Origin: Arthrobacter sp. StoSoilB22
Lineage (GTDB): Bacteria > Actinomycetota > Actinomycetes > Actinomycetales > Micrococcaceae
NCBI RefSeq assembly: GCF_019977315.1
Contig: NZ_AP024652.1
Coordinates: 2,356,001 to 2,420,000 of the forward strand
Reading direction: 5' to 3'
Length of the DNA: 64,000 nt
Shown: positions 55,217 to 63,702 of the stretch, piece by piece
Numbering within the stretch: the stretch's first letter is position 1
Layout of the letters: every line of letters begins with the position of its first letter
Translations under genes and position numbers: made by a program
Notes under the pieces: model-generated
Seen by the model: only the letters and a program-made list of their open reading frames with translations
Database searches by the model: none
Told to the model about the DNA's origin: nothing

Positions 55217-55486
55217 ATGAGGCTCGAAGGCTGGCATCTCATCATCATCATCGTTCTCGCCCTGGTGCTCTTTGCAGCGCCGAAGCTGCCGTCCATGGCG
55301 CGCAGCATCGGGCAGTCGATGCGTATTTTCAAGTCTGAAGTCCGGGAGATGAAGAAGGATGGTTCCACGGAGGCAAAAGACTCCCAGGACGCTTCCGACG
55401 CCGTCGAAGGCAAGGTTGTAGGCCACCCGGACGTCAAGGCCAAGAACAACGGCGAAACTGACGTACCGCCCTCCAACCGCGTCTAA
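55217..55486 (+). CDS. tatA: Sec-independent translocase TatA
   Basis: The 89-residue TatA has one membrane segment (about 6-22), the hinge and amphipathic helix (APKLPSMARSIGQSMRIFK) and a charged, unstructured tail. It forms the pore for folded proteins with twin-arginine signals. GAAAGGACC precedes ATG. tatC starts 6 bp after its stop. Confidence 0.95.
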   Translation: MRLEGWHLIIIIVLALVLFAAPKLPSMARSIGQSMRIFKSEVREMKKDGSTEAKDSQDASDAVEGKVVGHPDVKAKNNGETDVPPSNRV

Positions 55487-55492
55487 AGAGAA

Positions 55493-56329
55493 GTGGTAGA
55501 AACGAAGGGGCGCAAAGCCAACCCCGAAGCCCGGATGGCGCTCCTGGATCACCTCAAGGAGCTGCGCAACCGGCTCTTCAAGGCTGCAATCGGCGTCATA
55601 GTGGGAACAGTGGTGGGCTTCATCGTCTACCAGCCCCTCCTGGAAGCATTGATCAAGCCGATCAAGGACCTCAACGAAAAGGAGGGACGCGCTGCCACAC
55701 TGAACTTTGATGGCGTGGCCAGTTCCTTCGACCTCATGGTCCAGGTTTCGGTCTTCCTCGGCGTCATCCTTTCCAGCCCTGTCTGGATCTACCAGCTGTG
55801 GGCCTTCATTGTCCCCGGACTCCACAAGAAGGAGCGGCGTCTTGCGCTGTCCTTCGTGGCAGCTGCGGTACCGCTGTTCATCGGTGGTGTGCTGCTTGCG
55901 TGGCTTGTGCTCCCCAACGCCGTGCGGGTGCTGACCGATTTCACCCCGGTGGGCGGTTCAAACTTCATCAGTGCTGAAATTTATTTGGCCTTTGTCCTCC
56001 GGCTCCTGCTGGCCTTTGGTATCGCCTTCCTTATACCCGTGGTCCTGGTGGGGTTGAACCTTGCTGGAATCATCAAAGGCAAGCAACTCATCAAGAGTTG
56101 GCGAATCACTATTTTCCTGGTGTGCCTGTTCGCTGCGATGGCCGCTCCGGGGGCCGACGCTATGAGCATGTTCTATCTTGCTGCCCCCATGCTGATCCTG
56201 TTCTTCGCGGCAATCGGTATTTGCGTATTGAATGACAGGCGCCGTGAGCGCAGGGCCATCAAGCGCGCCGCTGAGACTGAAGCCACGGCAGACATCGCAA
56301 CCCCGGCCTCGGATCTGGAGAATCTCTAG
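55493..56329 (+). CDS. tatC: Sec-independent translocase TatC
   Basis: The 278-residue TatC has six membrane segments. It has MALLDHLKELRNRLF near the N-terminus (conserved receptor-site region) and the first periplasmic and cytoplasmic loops with LSSPVWIYQLWAFIVPGLHKKE, a TatC hallmark. It binds twin-arginine signal peptides. It starts with GTG 6 bp after tatA, so the two are one operon. Confidence 0.97.
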   Translation: MVETKGRKANPEARMALLDHLKELRNRLFKAAIGVIVGTVVGFIVYQPLLEALIKPIKDLNEKEGRAATLNFDGVASSFDLMVQVSVFLGVILSSPVWIYQLWAFIVPGLHKKERRLALSFVAAAVPLFIGGVLLAWLVLPNAVRVLTDFTPVGGSNFISAEIYLAFVLRLLLAFGIAFLIPVVLVGLNLAGIIKGKQLIKSWRITIFLVCLFAAMAAPGADAMSMFYLAAPMLILFFAAIGICVLNDRRRERRAIKRAAETEATADIATPASDLENL

Positions 56330-56341
56330 ACCTTGGCCCAC

Positions 56342-56347
56342 TAGGCT
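56342..56347 (+). promoter_or_regulatory. -10 box of helY (leaderless)
   Basis: TAGGCT, 6 nt before ATG 56354. Confidence 0.5.
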
Positions 56348-56353
56348 TGATGC

Positions 56354-59329
56354 ATGTCCTCCATTTCCGGGTCTTCATCTCCATCAGACCGTTACCAGGC
56401 GGCAGCCCAGCGGGCGGCTGAGTCAAAAACTTACCTTGGAGCGTTTGCCCGCTCCCTGGACTTCGAACTGGACGACTTCCAACGCGAAGCGTGCAGGTCG
56501 CTTCAGGAGGGCCGCGGCGTCCTTGTAGCAGCTCCCACCGGCGCCGGAAAGACGATCGTTGGCGAGTTTGCGATCTATTTGGCGTTGGAACGGGGACTCA
56601 AAGCCTTTTACACCACTCCCATCAAGGCATTGAGCAACCAGAAGTACTCGGAACTGGCCGCGAAATACGGTGCGGCAAACGTTGGTCTGCTGACGGGCGA
56701 CACCACCATCAATGGCGAAGCTCCTGTGGTGGTTATGACCACCGAAGTCCTTCGGAACATGCTCTACGCCGATTCTGAAACTTTGGGAGACCTGGGCTAT
56801 GTGGTGATGGACGAAGTCCACTACCTGGCCGACCGTTTCCGCGGCGCAGTGTGGGAAGAGGTCATCATCCATTTGCCCAGCGAAGTGCAGGTTGCCTCGC
56901 TGAGTGCCACAGTGTCCAACGCCGAAGAGTTCGGCGCCTGGTTGGACACTGTGCGGGGCGATACAGACGTGATCGTTTCCGAGCACCGCCCTGTGCCCCT
57001 CTGGCAGCACGTCATGGTGGGGCGGGAGATAGTGGATCTCTTTGCCGGTGACACCTCTTTTGACGAAATCGCGCCCCAAGCCCCGGGAGCACAGGAAACG
57101 GAGGTGCCTGACCTCTCCGATGCAGAAGAGGTCATGGCCGAGCCCACCACCACGGATCGCCGGCGCGTCTCATCCAAGCGCTCGTCAGCCGTCACGGCTC
57201 GTCAGGCAGTTACCGGCCCCGAATTCGAGGTCAACCCGGACCTGCTGGCCATGGCCCGTTCGGAAAGCCGGATGAGCATGAATGGCCGGTTTGGACACGG
57301 CGGCAGAAGCCGCCGTCGTCAGGACCGCTATCGCGACGAGCGGCAACAGTCAGAGCAGCGTAGTCCAGTCCGCAAGGCAAGCCGTCCCCAGGTGATCGAG
57401 AGCCTCAGGCGCCAGGACCTCTTGCCTGCCATCACGTTTATTTTCTCCAGGGCAGGTTGTGACGCAGCCGTAGCGCAGTGTGCAGCATCAGGCCTCTGGC
57501 TGACCACCGAGCAGGAACAACAGATCATCGCCCAGCGGGTGGACGAGGCCAGCCACGAGATTCCGGCTGACGACCTCGATGTCCTCGGGTTCTGGGGTTG
57601 GCGGGACGGGCTCATCAGGGGCCTCGCTGCCCACCACGCGGGCATGCTTCCAACCTTCAAGGAAGTGGTGGAGAAGCTCTTTGCCGACGGCCTGGTCAAG
57701 GCTGTGTTCGCCACCGAAACGTTGGCTCTTGGTGTCAACATGCCCGCGCGCTGCGTGGTGCTTGAAAAGCTGGAAAAGTTCAACGGGGAATCGCACGTCA
57801 ACATCACGGCGGGGGAGTACACCCAACTCACCGGGCGTGCCGGACGTCGCGGCATCGACGTCGAAGGCCATGCCGTGGTGCTTTGGCAGCCGGGTACAGA
57901 CCCCGCCGCAGTGGCCGGACTGGCCTCCCGACGCACCTATCCGTTGAACTCCAGTTTCCGTCCTACGTACAACATGAGCATCAACCTGATTGCCCAGTTC
58001 GGACGGGTCCGGGCACGTGAGATCCTCGAATCCTCTTTTGCCCAGTTCCAAGCTGACCGATCCGTTGTTGGACTTGCCCGGCAGGTGCGTGGGCGTGAAG
58101 AGTCGCTGGCAGGCTACGCCAAATCCATGCAGTGCCACCTGGGCGACTTCACAGAATACGGCAAGCTCCGGCGCGAACTCAGCGATGCTGAGAATTTCGC
58201 CGCCCGCGACCACCAACGCGCCCGGAAGTCCCATGTTGCTGATTCCCTCACGCGATTAATTCCCGGCGATGTGATCAGCATTTACAGCGGCCGGCTCGCG
58301 GGACACGCTGTGGTGCTGGAGGTGGACCGGAATGCGCGTGAACCGCGGCCCTCGGTGCTCACCTCCGACAACCAGCTGCGACGCATCGGCGTCCACGACC
58401 TCGATGGCCCGGTGTCTCCGGTGACGCGTATCCGCATCCCGAAGTCCTTCAACGCCAAGGTTCCCAAGGCGCGCCGGGACCTCGCTTCAGCCATGCGGCA
58501 CGCCATCAGCGAAGACGCTCCCCACAGCCGGCGTAACAGCAGGCACGAAGACTTTGGTCTCGGAGCCCGCCTGCCGGATCAGGAAAAGAAGATCGCGGAT
58601 CTTCGGCGGGCGCTCAGGGCCCATCCTTGCCATGGCTGCAGCGAACGCGAAGACCACGCACGGTGGTCGGAGCGTTGGTGGAAGCTGCGCCGGGAGACCG
58701 ACGGGCTGGTCCGCCAAATCCAAAGCAGGACCAACACTATTGCCAAGACGTTCGACCGTGTGTGCGATGTTCTTTCGGTTTACGGTTACCTGGAAACGAA
58801 CGACGCCGGACACGTCACCATAAGTGCCGACGGACAGAGGCTTCGCCGGATCTACGGCGAGAAGGACCTGCTCATTTCCCAGACTGTTCGTCGCGGCGCC
58901 ATCGACGACCTCGACGCTGCTGAACTGGCCGCTTTGGCGAGCACCTTGGTGTACCAGGCCAAACGGGAAGACCGCGGGCTGCGGCCCAAGATGCCTTCTG
59001 TGTCACTGGAATCGGCCGTCGACATCGTTATCCGCGAGTGGTCCCAACTCGAAGATACTGAGGAACGCAACAGGCTGCCTTTGACCGGCGAACCGGAACT
59101 TGGACTGGTGTGGCCCATGTACAAGTGGGCCAGGGGCCGCCACCTTCAGGACGTGCTGAGCGGCACCGACCTCGCAGCCGGAGACTTTGTACGGTGGGCC
59201 AAGCAAGTGGTGGACCTCCTTGACCAGCTGGCCAAGATCCCGCAGCTGGACCCACGTGTGGCACGCATATGCCGGGAATCAATCGATGTGGTCCGCCGCG
59301 GTGTGGTGGCCTACTCCACGGTGGCTTAG
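56354..59329 (+). CDS. helY: Ski2-like DEAD/DEAH-box RNA helicase
   Basis: The 991-residue SF2 helicase has Walker A APTGAGKT (about 58-65), DEVH in VVMDEVHYLAD (about 152), motif III SAT in SLSATVSN and motif VI QLTGRAGRRGID (about 490-501), followed by a long C-terminal region with helical-bundle and beta-barrel-like parts. It is slightly longer than mycobacterial HelY. As in mycobacteria it follows tatC, separated here by its own leaderless promoter. Confidence 0.95.
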   Translation: MSSISGSSSPSDRYQAAAQRAAESKTYLGAFARSLDFELDDFQREACRSLQEGRGVLVAAPTGAGKTIVGEFAIYLALERGLKAFYTTPIKALSNQKYSELAAKYGAANVGLLTGDTTINGEAPVVVMTTEVLRNMLYADSETLGDLGYVVMDEVHYLADRFRGAVWEEVIIHLPSEVQVASLSATVSNAEEFGAWLDTVRGDTDVIVSEHRPVPLWQHVMVGREIVDLFAGDTSFDEIAPQAPGAQETEVPDLSDAEEVMAEPTTTDRRRVSSKRSSAVTARQAVTGPEFEVNPDLLAMARSESRMSMNGRFGHGGRSRRRQDRYRDERQQSEQRSPVRKASRPQVIESLRRQDLLPAITFIFSRAGCDAAVAQCAASGLWLTTEQEQQIIAQRVDEASHEIPADDLDVLGFWGWRDGLIRGLAAHHAGMLPTFKEVVEKLFADGLVKAVFATETLALGVNMPARCVVLEKLEKFNGESHVNITAGEYTQLTGRAGRRGIDVEGHAVVLWQPGTDPAAVAGLASRRTYPLNSSFRPTYNMSINLIAQFGRVRAREILESSFAQFQADRSVVGLARQVRGREESLAGYAKSMQCHLGDFTEYGKLRRELSDAENFAARDHQRARKSHVADSLTRLIPGDVISIYSGRLAGHAVVLEVDRNAREPRPSVLTSDNQLRRIGVHDLDGPVSPVTRIRIPKSFNAKVPKARRDLASAMRHAISEDAPHSRRNSRHEDFGLGARLPDQEKKIADLRRALRAHPCHGCSEREDHARWSERWWKLRRETDGLVRQIQSRTNTIAKTFDRVCDVLSVYGYLETNDAGHVTISADGQRLRRIYGEKDLLISQTVRRGAIDDLDAAELAALASTLVYQAKREDRGLRPKMPSVSLESAVDIVIREWSQLEDTEERNRLPLTGEPELGLVWPMYKWARGRHLQDVLSGTDLAAGDFVRWAKQVVDLLDQLAKIPQLDPRVARICRESIDVVRRGVVAYSTVA

Positions 59330-59376
59330 CCCACCTTCCCCGAAAGACAGCTTTCCATGTTCAAGGAGCAGAACGC

Positions 59377-61035
59377 ATGAACCAGCCAGGCGCGCCAACC
59401 GGCCCGGACCGCAACACCAAGGGCCGCAAGGTCACTATGTACAGAAATGGTTCGATCTATACTGCGGCAGATCCCTTTGCCACAGCCATGGTGGTGGACG
59501 GCGATACCGTTGCCTGGGTGGGCTCCGAGCAGGCCGCGACGTCCATTGCCGACTCGTCCATGGAGATCATCGACCTCCGGGGCGCCCTCCTTGCTCCGGG
59601 CTTTGTCGACTCCCATGCACACCTGACGGAGACGGGCCTTGCCCTGTCGGGACTGCAGCTGGACGCGGTCCGCTCATCGAGGGAATTGCTCGACGCCGTT
59701 GCCTCCGCCGGCGGCACTGGTCCGGTGCTGGGCCATGGTTGGGATGAAACGACGTGGAACGATCCCAGCCTCCCAACGTTGGAAGAGATCGAAAGAGCGG
59801 CCGGCGGACGGCACGTCTACCTCTCACGCATCGACGTCCATTCAGCCCTCGTTTCGGCCTCGCTTGCTGCGGCAGCTGGGCTTACCACCTTGGACGGCTT
59901 TTCCGGGGAAGCCCGCGTGGTCCGGGCAGCACATACGGCCGCCCGCCTCACTGCCAGGAATTTCAAGGAGCCGGACCGGCGAAGCTACCAGGAATCGGCG
60001 CTGCAGGAAGCAGCTTCCCACGGCTACGTTGCCATGGCCGAGATGTCCGCACCTCACATTTGCGGGCCTGAGGACCTGAGAATGGCCACGTCTTGGAACG
60101 AGCTCGCGAACATGCCGGAGGTTCTCCCTTACTGGGGCGAGCTTGCCGCCTCACAGGAGCAAGCGCAGGCCATTCTGGATAGCTTGGGCACCAAGGTGCT
60201 GGGCCTCGCTGGTGACCTCAACATGGACGGCTCAATCGGATCCCGCACGGCGGCCCTCGCAGAGGATTACTCCGATGCCGGCGGTCAACGCGGGAGTTTG
60301 TACCTTTCAGTGGACGAGGCCGCCAACCACCTTGTAGCCACGTCGCTGCTGGGGATCCAAGCCGGCTTCCACGTCATAGGTGATGCCGGTCTGGGCGCTG
60401 TGCTGGACGCCTTTGACGCCGCAGCGGCCGAGGTGGGGGAGCAGCGTATCCGGGCAGCCGGCCACAGACTCGAACACGTGGAAATGGCCGACCAGTCCGC
60501 CATCGATCGTTTGGCCAAGTACTCCGTGTCGGTCAGTGTTCAGCCTGTTTTCGACGCCTTATGGGGTGCTGCAGGTGGTCTCTACGAGCAGCGTTTGGGT
60601 GCCCGCAGCCAGAAGATGAATCCGTTTGCTTCCTTTTACGCGAGCGGCGTCCCCATAGCCTTCGGAAGCGATAGCCCGGTAACCCCCCTCCGCCCGTGGG
60701 CGAGCGTTCGAGCCTGCTTGGAGCACAGCAACCCGGAACAGAGAATTTCGGCTCGTGCCGCTTTCCTGGGGCACACGCGGGCGGGGTGGCGGGCTACCAA
60801 GCACCGGAACCCCCTCATGGGGCAGCTGGTACCAGGCGCTCCGGCGAGTTTCGCCGTGTGGGAAGTGGATGAACTGATGGTCCAGGTGGCTGATAGCCGG
60901 GTGCAGTCATGGAGCACGGATCCCCGCGCTCGGACGCCGCTCTTGCCGGCCCTGGACACCGGCAGCGACCCCCGTTGCCTACAAACCGTCCGGGAGGGAC
61001 ACGAATTGTTCGCCCACGAGTCACTGCGGGTCTGA
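59377..61035 (+). CDS. Amidohydrolase family protein (YtcJ-like)
   Basis: The 552-residue metal-dependent hydrolase of the amidohydrolase-3 group has HxH (VDSHAHLTETGL), a carboxyl metal ligand region in GLAGDLNMDGSIGSRTA, HVIGDAG and HRLEHVEM as later metal-binding His, and GSDSPVTPL with the catalytic Asp. The N-terminal beta domain (YTAADPFATAMVV) is typical. The substrate is not known. It starts at ATG 59377 with AAGGAG 8 nt upstream and is 47 bp after helY. Confidence 0.9.
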   Translation: MNQPGAPTGPDRNTKGRKVTMYRNGSIYTAADPFATAMVVDGDTVAWVGSEQAATSIADSSMEIIDLRGALLAPGFVDSHAHLTETGLALSGLQLDAVRSSRELLDAVASAGGTGPVLGHGWDETTWNDPSLPTLEEIERAAGGRHVYLSRIDVHSALVSASLAAAAGLTTLDGFSGEARVVRAAHTAARLTARNFKEPDRRSYQESALQEAASHGYVAMAEMSAPHICGPEDLRMATSWNELANMPEVLPYWGELAASQEQAQAILDSLGTKVLGLAGDLNMDGSIGSRTAALAEDYSDAGGQRGSLYLSVDEAANHLVATSLLGIQAGFHVIGDAGLGAVLDAFDAAAAEVGEQRIRAAGHRLEHVEMADQSAIDRLAKYSVSVSVQPVFDALWGAAGGLYEQRLGARSQKMNPFASFYASGVPIAFGSDSPVTPLRPWASVRACLEHSNPEQRISARAAFLGHTRAGWRATKHRNPLMGQLVPGAPASFAVWEVDELMVQVADSRVQSWSTDPRARTPLLPALDTGSDPRCLQTVREGHELFAHESLRV

Positions 61036-61104
61036 TGTCCGCGGCGACGAAAGCGTGGCCTGTGTCTGTCATCACAGCCGCCAAATGCGTCCCCGCCGTC
61101 GTCC

Positions 61105-61110
61105 TATAAT
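61105..61110 (+). promoter_or_regulatory. -10 box upstream of ppm1
   Basis: A perfect TATAAT lies about 75 bp before the ppm1 start. No clear -35 accompanies it. Confidence 0.45.
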
Positions 61111-61184
61111 GGAGAGTTGCGCCAGATTGCAAGCCGCCAGGCTGCTCGGGCGCACTGACCGCTCCATCAAGGAAAGGCCTCTTC

Positions 61185-61928
61185 TTGCGTGTCTTGACGA
61201 TCATTCCCACCTACAACGAGCTGGAATCGCTCCCCGTGACATTGGGACGGTTGCGCGCAGCAGTGCCGCACTCCGATGTCCTGGTGGTCGACGACAACAG
61301 TCCTGACGGCACGGGAAAGCTTGCCGACGACTTCGCAGCAAAGGACAGCCAGGTGCATGTCCTTCACCGCAAAGGGAAGGAAGGCCTTGGAGCTGCCTAC
61401 ATCGCAGGCTTCAAGTGGGGACTGGCCGCAGGCTATGACGTCCTGGTGGAAATGGATGCCGACGGTTCGCACAAGCCGGAGCAGTTGCCTCTTCTGCTTA
61501 AGGCCGTGGAGGACGGGGCAGATCTTGCCATGGGCTCCCGGTGGGTTCCAGGTGGCAGCGTAGTTAACTGGCCGCTCTACCGCCAGGCAATCTCCCGCAT
61601 CGGCAGCACCTACGCCCGCATTATGCTGGGCGTCAAGATCAAGGACGTCACCGGGGGCTACCGAGCCTTCCGACGCAGCACGCTGGAAGCGTTGAACCTG
61701 GACGAGGTGGAGTCCGTTGGCTATGGCTTCCAGGTGGATCTTGCATGGCGCGTGGCCAAGCTTGGGCTCCGCATCGAAGAGCGCCCCATCACGTTTGTCG
61801 AGCGAGAGCTCGGTGCATCGAAGATGAGCGGCAACATCGTGGTTGAGGCAATGATCAACGTCACCAAATGGGGACTCGCAGCCCGGTGGGCAAAGCTCAC
61901 CCGCAAGTCATCGGCAGAAGCTAAGTAA
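61185..61928 (+). CDS. ppm1: Polyprenol monophosphomannose synthase
   Basis: The 247-residue GT2 enzyme transfers mannose from GDP-mannose to polyprenyl phosphate at the membrane, giving the donor for lipoglycan and protein mannosylation. It has LTIIPTYNELESL, VVDDNSPDGTG, the DAD in EMDADGSHKPE, and the LWRVAKLGL-type dolichyl-phosphate mannosyltransferase C-terminus without membrane segments. The start is TTG with GGAAAGG 7 nt upstream. It is convergent with rbpA, as in mycobacteria. No Lnt acyltransferase domain is fused, unlike M. tuberculosis Ppm1. Confidence 0.92.
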   Translation: MRVLTIIPTYNELESLPVTLGRLRAAVPHSDVLVVDDNSPDGTGKLADDFAAKDSQVHVLHRKGKEGLGAAYIAGFKWGLAAGYDVLVEMDADGSHKPEQLPLLLKAVEDGADLAMGSRWVPGGSVVNWPLYRQAISRIGSTYARIMLGVKIKDVTGGYRAFRRSTLEALNLDEVESVGYGFQVDLAWRVAKLGLRIEERPITFVERELGASKMSGNIVVEAMINVTKWGLAARWAKLTRKSSAEAK

Positions 61929-61959
61929 CCCCAACACGCAACTCCACACTTTCAGAACA

Positions 61960-62010
61960 CAGAAAGGCCGGGTCCGGCTCCCGTGAGGGATTCCGGACCC
62001 GGCCTTTCTG
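61960..62010. terminator. Perfect bidirectional terminator
   Basis: An 18-bp perfect stem (61960-61977 with 61993-62010) with a 15-nt loop lies between the convergent ppm1 and rbpA genes. Confidence 0.9.
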
Positions 62011-62028
62011 TTGACAGTCTGTGACCGT

Positions 62029-62376
62029 CTAGGCGGAGCGGCGCTCTCCGCGGCGCTCACGCAGGATGTTCAGACGATCCTCAAGGATCTGTTCGAGCTC
62101 GGGAAGGCTGCGGCGTTCCAGAAGCATGTCCCAGTGGGTGCGGACAGCTTTCTCGTTGGCATCCACAGGACGCTCGCCATCAACCAGCAGCGCTTCTTTG
62201 CCGGTCTTGGATACCCAAACGGGGGGAATTTCGGCTTCGGAGGAGAAGGTTACGAAGACCTGCTCGCCATCCTCGCAACGGTACTCGACCCGCTGGCGCG
62301 GTGCCGGTTCAACGCCGGATTCTGTTTCCATGCTTTGGGCGCCAAGACGCATACCCCGCAGGCTGCGATCGCTCAT
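62029..62376 (-). CDS. rbpA: RNA polymerase-binding protein RbpA
   Basis: The 115-residue actinobacterial transcription factor stabilises the open complex with housekeeping sigma. It has the N-terminal tail MSDRSLRGMRLGAQSMETE, the RbpA core RVEYRCEDGEQVFVTFSSEAEIP, and the sigma-interaction helix region RTHWDMLLERRSLPELEQ, where basic residues contact DNA. GAGGGAG precedes ATG. A sigma-R/SigH-type promoter lies about 126-130 bp upstream. Confidence 0.97.
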   Translation of the reverse strand: MSDRSLRGMRLGAQSMETESGVEPAPRQRVEYRCEDGEQVFVTFSSEAEIPPVWVSKTGKEALLVDGERPVDANEKAVRTHWDMLLERRSLPELEQILEDRLNILRERRGERRSA

Positions 62377-62420
62377 GATTACTCCCTCTGTCTGTTCGCG
62401 GAGCAGGAACCCCGCGCTAG

Positions 62421-62448
62421 CCGTAAGCCGTTTTCACGTCCCTTACGG
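62421..62448 (-). promoter_or_regulatory. Hairpin in rbpA 5' leader
   Basis: A 7-bp perfect stem (62421-62427 with 62442-62448) in the region between the rbpA promoter and gene. It may affect transcript stability or translation. Confidence 0.4.
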
Positions 62449-62480
62449 ACTACTTCTGCACACCTTGCATCACTAATTGC

Positions 62481-62506
62481 AACGCCTGGCCAAGCTTTTA
62501 TGTTCC
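62481..62506 (-). promoter_or_regulatory. Sigma-R/SigH-type promoter of rbpA
   Basis: On the minus strand GGAAC (62506-62502), an 18-bp spacer, and GTT (62483-62481) match the sigma-R/SigH consensus (GGAAT/C-N18-GTT). rbpA is a known sigma-R target in Streptomyces. Confidence 0.7.
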
Positions 62507-62537
62507 ATCCACGCTGAACCAGCCGGACAAATATCCC

Positions 62538-62567
62538 ATTATACGCGGATCTTCGCCCACTACTCAA
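62538..62567 (-). promoter_or_regulatory. Second, housekeeping-type promoter of rbpA
   Basis: TATAAT (62543-62538) with TTGAGT 18 bp upstream on the minus strand. It lies upstream of the sigma-R-type promoter. Confidence 0.55.
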
Positions 62568-62583
62568 AAGAAGGAACAAACAG

Positions 62584-62614
62584 CGAGCGGCCAGCCTGGA
62601 TGGCTGACCGCTCG
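62584..62614 (-). terminator. Terminator of the SPFH gene
   Basis: A 13-bp stem with one G-T pair (62584-62596 with 62602-62614), followed on the minus strand by a T-rich stretch, starts 19 bp after the SPFH stop. Confidence 0.75.
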
Positions 62615-62632
62615 GAGGCGTTGCGCTTTGCG

Positions 62633-63610
62633 TTATTCAGCAGGCCGTGGCTGCTGGGGTGTTCCCGCAGGCTCGGACGCCCTGGCCTCTTCAGCACCGC
62701 CGAAGAGCCCGACGGGGGAGTCCCCGTTGTTGCCTCCGAGTGCACCGCCGATGCCCTTGAGTGCCTCGCCGACTTCACTGGGAATGATCCAGAGCTTGTT
62801 CGAGCTTCCCTCAGCGATCTTGGGAAGCGTCTGCAAGTACTGGTACGCAAGGAGCTTCTGGTCCGGGTTGCCCTTATGAATGGCATCGAAGACCTTCTGA
62901 ATGGCCTGGGCTTCACCGTCAGCCCTCAGGATGGCCGCCTTCGCGTCACCTTCAGCCGCGAGGATGGCAGCTTGCCGCTGGCCTTCGGCGGTAAGGATCT
63001 GCGACTGCTTGGTGCCTTCGGCGGTCAGGATGGCTGCACGACGATCACGCTCAGCGCGCATCTGCTTTTCCATCGAGTCCTGGATGGAGTGGGGCGGATC
63101 AATCGCCTTCAACTCCACACGGGACACGCGAATGCCCCAGCGACCCGTTGCTTCGTCCAGGACACCACGCAGTTGACCATTGATCTGATCGCGGGATGTG
63201 AGTGCTTCTTCAAGGTTGAGCCCGCCCACCACATTACGAAGTGTGGTGGTGGTCAGCTGTTCCACAGCCTGGATGTAGTTGGCGATCTCGTAGGTTGCGG
63301 CCCGGGGATCGGTAACTTGGAAGTAGACAACGGTGTCGATCGAGACCACCAAGTTGTCCTCGGTGATGACCGGCTGAGGCGGGAAAGACACTACTTGCTC
63401 GCGGAGGTCGAGCAACGGCAGGAGCCGGTCGACGAACGGGATCAGGATGGTCAGTCCCGGGTTGAGTGTCCGCTGATACTTGCCGAGGCGTTCAACGACG
63501 CCGGCACGTGCCTGCGGGATGATCCTCACCGAACGGACCAACACGATGATGACAAAAATGACGAGAACAATCAGCACAATTGCTGCTGCTGTTCCTCCTA
63601 AGCCGTCCAT
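62633..63610 (-). CDS. SPFH/Band 7 membrane protein (slipin-like)
   Basis: The 325-residue protein has one N-terminal membrane segment (about 8-29), a stomatin/prohibitin domain with RIIPQARAGVVERLGKYQRT and VDRLLPLLDLREQVVSFPP, then a coiled-coil Ala/Glu-rich stretch (AEGTKQSQILTAEGQRQAAI). It assembles into membrane microdomain scaffolds. Its partner NfeD is the next gene upstream on the same strand. GAAGGAGA precedes ATG. Confidence 0.93.
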   Translation of the reverse strand: MDGLGGTAAAIVLIVLVIFVIIVLVRSVRIIPQARAGVVERLGKYQRTLNPGLTILIPFVDRLLPLLDLREQVVSFPPQPVITEDNLVVSIDTVVYFQVTDPRAATYEIANYIQAVEQLTTTTLRNVVGGLNLEEALTSRDQINGQLRGVLDEATGRWGIRVSRVELKAIDPPHSIQDSMEKQMRAERDRRAAILTAEGTKQSQILTAEGQRQAAILAAEGDAKAAILRADGEAQAIQKVFDAIHKGNPDQKLLAYQYLQTLPKIAEGSSNKLWIIPSEVGEALKGIGGALGGNNGDSPVGLFGGAEEARASEPAGTPQQPRPAE

Positions 63611-63702
63611 ACATCTCCTTCATTCCCCAATTGCGTGGTTTGATGCGGCTGAACGCGGGCAGGCTGCCCGCATCGGCAACCGCTGAAATTCAAAGGCGCG
63701 CT
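63611..63702 (-). other. Short spacer between NfeD and SPFH genes with a hairpin
   Basis: A 92-bp gap with a 7-bp perfect stem (63655-63661 with 63665-63671). No gene. It may modulate expression ratio between the two proteins. Confidence 0.4.
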
